Part shown: positions 49,238 to 51,151 of the stretch, piece after piece
How positions within the stretch are numbered: the first letter of the stretch is position 1
Layout of the letters: the number at the start of each line of letters is the position of its first letter
Assembly (NCBI RefSeq): GCF_005047635.1
Contig: NZ_SUKC01000024.1
Location: forward strand, 1 to 51,151
Direction: 5' to 3'
Origin: Arthrobacter sp. CAU 1506
GTDB taxonomy: Bacteria > Actinomycetota > Actinomycetes > Actinomycetales > Micrococcaceae
Length of the DNA: 51,151 nucleotides
Translations under genes and position numbers: made by a program
The notes under the pieces: model-generated
Database searches by the model: none
The model's input: only the letters and a program-made list of their open reading frames with translations
Told to the model about the DNA's origin: nothing

Positions 49238-51151
49238 ATGAGTTACACCGACCCGCAGGAAGTCCTGGTCGTCATCCCGGCCCGCGGCGGCTCCAAAGGG
49301 ATCCCGTTCAAGAACCTGAAGCCCGTGGCGGGGCGCAGCCTGGTAGCCCGCGCCGTCGACAGCGCGCTGGCCGCGCCGGCGGTGACCGACGTCGTCGTCA
49401 GCACCGATCATCCGGACATCGCCGCCGAAGCCGAACGCTGCGGCGCCCGCGTGGTGATGCGCCCGTCGGACCTCTCCGGTGACACCGCCAGCAGCGAATC
49501 TGCCGTGCTCCACGTCCTCGCGTCGCTGCCCCGGCAGCCCGCGGTCACGGTTCTGCTGCAGTGCACCTCTCCTTTCATCGAACCGGCGCACCTGAACGAA
49601 GCCGTGCTGGATGTGCTGGAGGGCCGCGCCGACGTCGCCTTCTCCGTCACCGAGAGCCACGCGTTCCACTGGATGCACGACGACGGCGGTGCCGTCACCG
49701 CCGTCGGGCACAGCGCCGAAGTGCGTCCCCGCCGGCAGGACCGCACACCCCAGTACCGCGAAACCGGCGCGTTCTACGCAATGAGCACCGAGGGTTTCCT
49801 GGCCCGCAAACACCGCTTCTTCGGCCGGCTGAAGCTGCAGGAAGTGCCCGCCGAGCACGCCGTCGAAATCGACTCGCTGGAGGACCTCGCCGTGGTCCGC
49901 GCGCTGGCCGACCAGGCCACCGCGCCCCGGACCGGCAGCCTCGACGTGGATGCCCTGGTGATGGACTTCGACGGCGTCCACACCGACGACCACGCCTTCG
50001 TGAATGCCGAGGGCGAGGAATTCGTCCGGGTAAGCCGCGAAGACGGCATGGGAATCTCCCGGCTGCGCCGCACCGGAATTCCCCAACTGATTCTGTCCAC
50101 CGAACGCAACGCGGTGGTCAGTGCCCGGGCGCGGAAGCTCGGCGTCGACGTCCTCCAGGACGTCGCAGACAAGGCCGGGGCTGTCCAAACCTGGATGGCC
50201 GCCCACCGGCTGGATCCCGATCGGGTTGCCTACGTGGGCAACGACGTCAACGACCTGCCCGCCATGGGCGTCGTTGGTTGGCCGGTGGCTGTGGGCGATG
50301 CCCGCGCCGAGGTCAAAGCTGCGGCACGGACTGTGCTGCAGCGCCAAGGCGGCGAAGGCGCGGTCCGCGAGGTCTGCGAACTCATCCTCGCCGCACGCAG
50401 CGGTGCCGCCGACGAAGGCGGCCGCCCCGAACAAGCCACAGCAACAACAGAAAGAGTGCAGCCCATGACTACCGAAGCTACCGTTTCGAACCCTGTCCCC
50501 GCCGGTGCGCCGGCTCCCGTCGCGATCGGTGACGTGCAGGTCGGTGCCGGGCAGCCGGTCTACGTGATCGGCGAGATCGGGATCAACCACAACGGCGACA
50601 TCGAGATCGCCAAGCAGCTGATCGACGTGGCCGCGGAGGCCGGCGCGAACGCGGTGAAGTTCCAGAAGCGCACCCCGGAGATCTCCACCCCGGCGGACAT
50701 GCGCGACAAGATGCGTTCCACCCCGTGGGGCGAGATGACCTACCTGGACTACCGGTACCGGGTGGAGTTCGACATGCCGATCTACCAGAAGCTGATCTCG
50801 CACGCCGCCGACCGCGGGCTGCACTGCTTCGCTTCGCCGTGGGATGTTCCCTCGGTCGCGTTCATGGAAGAGGCCGGCGCGCTGACCCACAAGGTGGCCT
50901 CCGCCTCGGTGACCGACCTGGACCTGCTCACCGCGCTGCGCGAGACCGGCAAGCCGGTCATCCTGTCCACCGGGATGTCCACGATCGAGCAGATCGACAA
51001 GGCCGTGGAGACCCTGGGCACGGACAAACTGATCCTGATGCACGCGACCTCGACCTACCCGCTGCCGCCGGAAGAGGCGAACCTGCGGATGATCAGCACG
51101 CTGCAGGAGCGCTACCAGGTGCCGGTGGGCTATTCCGGGCACGAGCGCGGG
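49238..51151 (+). CDS. fused CMP-sialate-type cytidylyltransferase / HAD phosphatase / NeuB-type synthase (runs off the window)
   Basis: The frame is open from the ATG at 49238 to the right edge: 638 codons with no stop. Residues 1-230 are a NeuA-type cytidylyltransferase (VLVVIPARGGSKGIPFKNLKP, LLQCTSPF, RRQDRTPQYRETGAFYA). Residues about 245-390 are a KdsC-like HAD phosphatase (DALVMDFDGVHTDD, then VAYVGNDVNDLPAMGVVG). After a short Ala/Glu/Thr-rich linker, residues from about 410 are NeuB-like (MTTEATVSN, then VYVIGEIGINHNGD, NAVKFQKR, HCFASPWD, VASASVTD, ILSTGMST). Together these would make and activate a nonulosonic acid such as sialic, legionaminic or pseudaminic acid. There is no clear ribosome binding site at 49238, and an internal ATG at 50465 could start a separate NeuB. 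Confidence 0.85.
   Translation, partial: MSYTDPQEVLVVIPARGGSKGIPFKNLKPVAGRSLVARAVDSALAAPAVTDVVVSTDHPDIAAEAERCGARVVMRPSDLSGDTASSESAVLHVLASLPRQPAVTVLLQCTSPFIEPAHLNEAVLDVLEGRADVAFSVTESHAFHWMHDDGGAVTAVGHSAEVRPRRQDRTPQYRETGAFYAMSTEGFLARKHRFFGRLKLQEVPAEHAVEIDSLEDLAVVRALADQATAPRTGSLDVDALVMDFDGVHTDDHAFVNAEGEEFVRVSREDGMGISRLRRTGIPQLILSTERNAVVSARARKLGVDVLQDVADKAGAVQTWMAAHRLDPDRVAYVGNDVNDLPAMGVVGWPVAVGDARAEVKAAARTVLQRQGGEGAVREVCELILAARSGAADEGGRPEQATATTERVQPMTTEATVSNPVPAGAPAPVAIGDVQVGAGQPVYVIGEIGINHNGDIEIAKQLIDVAAEAGANAVKFQKRTPEISTPADMRDKMRSTPWGEMTYLDYRYRVEFDMPIYQKLISHAADRGLHCFASPWDVPSVAFMEEAGALTHKVASASVTDLDLLTALRETGKPVILSTGMSTIEQIDKAVETLGTDKLILMHATSTYPLPPEEANLRMISTLQERYQVPVGYSGHERG

Noticed and set aside
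49235-51142. 635-codon open frame on the minus strand
   Set aside because: It mirrors the NeuA-HAD-NeuB frame, whose motifs are clear on the plus strand.
1-51151. CRISPR array, tRNA or rRNA genes, insertion sequences
   Set aside because: I looked for regularly spaced repeats, T-loop signatures and transposase motifs and found none that hold up.

Overview
This window looks like a piece of a high-G+C Gram-positive chromosome, most likely Micrococcaceae (Arthrobacter-like). The basis is the core block rpsF-ssb-rpsR-rplI near dnaB, actinobacterial proteins such as a DUF222/HNH endonuclease and a LAL regulator, frequent GTG/TTG starts, and dense gene packing with 4-nt start/stop overlaps. The genus is an inference from protein style, not a database result.

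Layout. (1) 1-5950: an accessory, visibly less G+C-rich stretch. It holds the tail of an OLD-type nuclease overlapping a UvrD-like helicase (Gabija-like), a two-gene AbiE-like pair (winged-helix regulator plus nucleotidyltransferase), a lone DUF2384-type antitoxin-like protein, and long gene-poor spacers. (2) 6027-11949: conserved replication and ribosomal genes, with dnaB on the minus strand, seven DnaA-box-like sites just upstream of it, a membrane protein, a DUF1801 protein, a PhzF protein, and the rpsF-ssb-rpsR-rplI operon ending in a strong hairpin. (3) 12274-16111: a four-gene minus-strand operon of ABC ATPase, permease, histidine kinase and response regulator. (4) 16377-21711: a TPP riboswitch followed by ykoF-ykoE-ykoD-ykoC (ECF-type thiamine/HMP uptake) and a translationally coupled flavin monooxygenase. 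(5) 21756-30000: small proteins; a GntR/MHS-transporter/alpha-hydroxyacid dehydrogenase unit with a palindromic operator; a P-loop kinase; a YjdF-like membrane protein; a methyltransferase; an MFS carrier and an ABC-F ATPase. (6) 31944-37949: ketopantoate-reductase-like protein, zinc alcohol dehydrogenase, a 966-residue LAL regulator and a fumarylacetoacetate hydrolase-family protein. (7) 38146-42350: a second kinase/regulator pair divergent from an ABC permease/ATPase pair, with a 16-bp palindrome and repeated ATCAAC motifs between them. (8) 42688-49097: DUF222/HNH protein, PHP phosphoesterase, CrtI-like oxidoreductase and a GT87-like membrane glycosyltransferase. (9) 49238-end: an open reading frame that joins a CMP-sialate-type cytidylyltransferase, a HAD phosphatase and a NeuB-type synthase with no stop between them.

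Strongest points for follow-up: the NeuA-HAD-NeuB fusion, the monooxygenase inside a TPP-controlled thiamine uptake operon, the DnaA-box cluster beside dnaB, the palindrome array in the second two-component locus, and the defence-like cluster at the left end. I saw no tRNA, rRNA, CRISPR array or intact insertion sequence.
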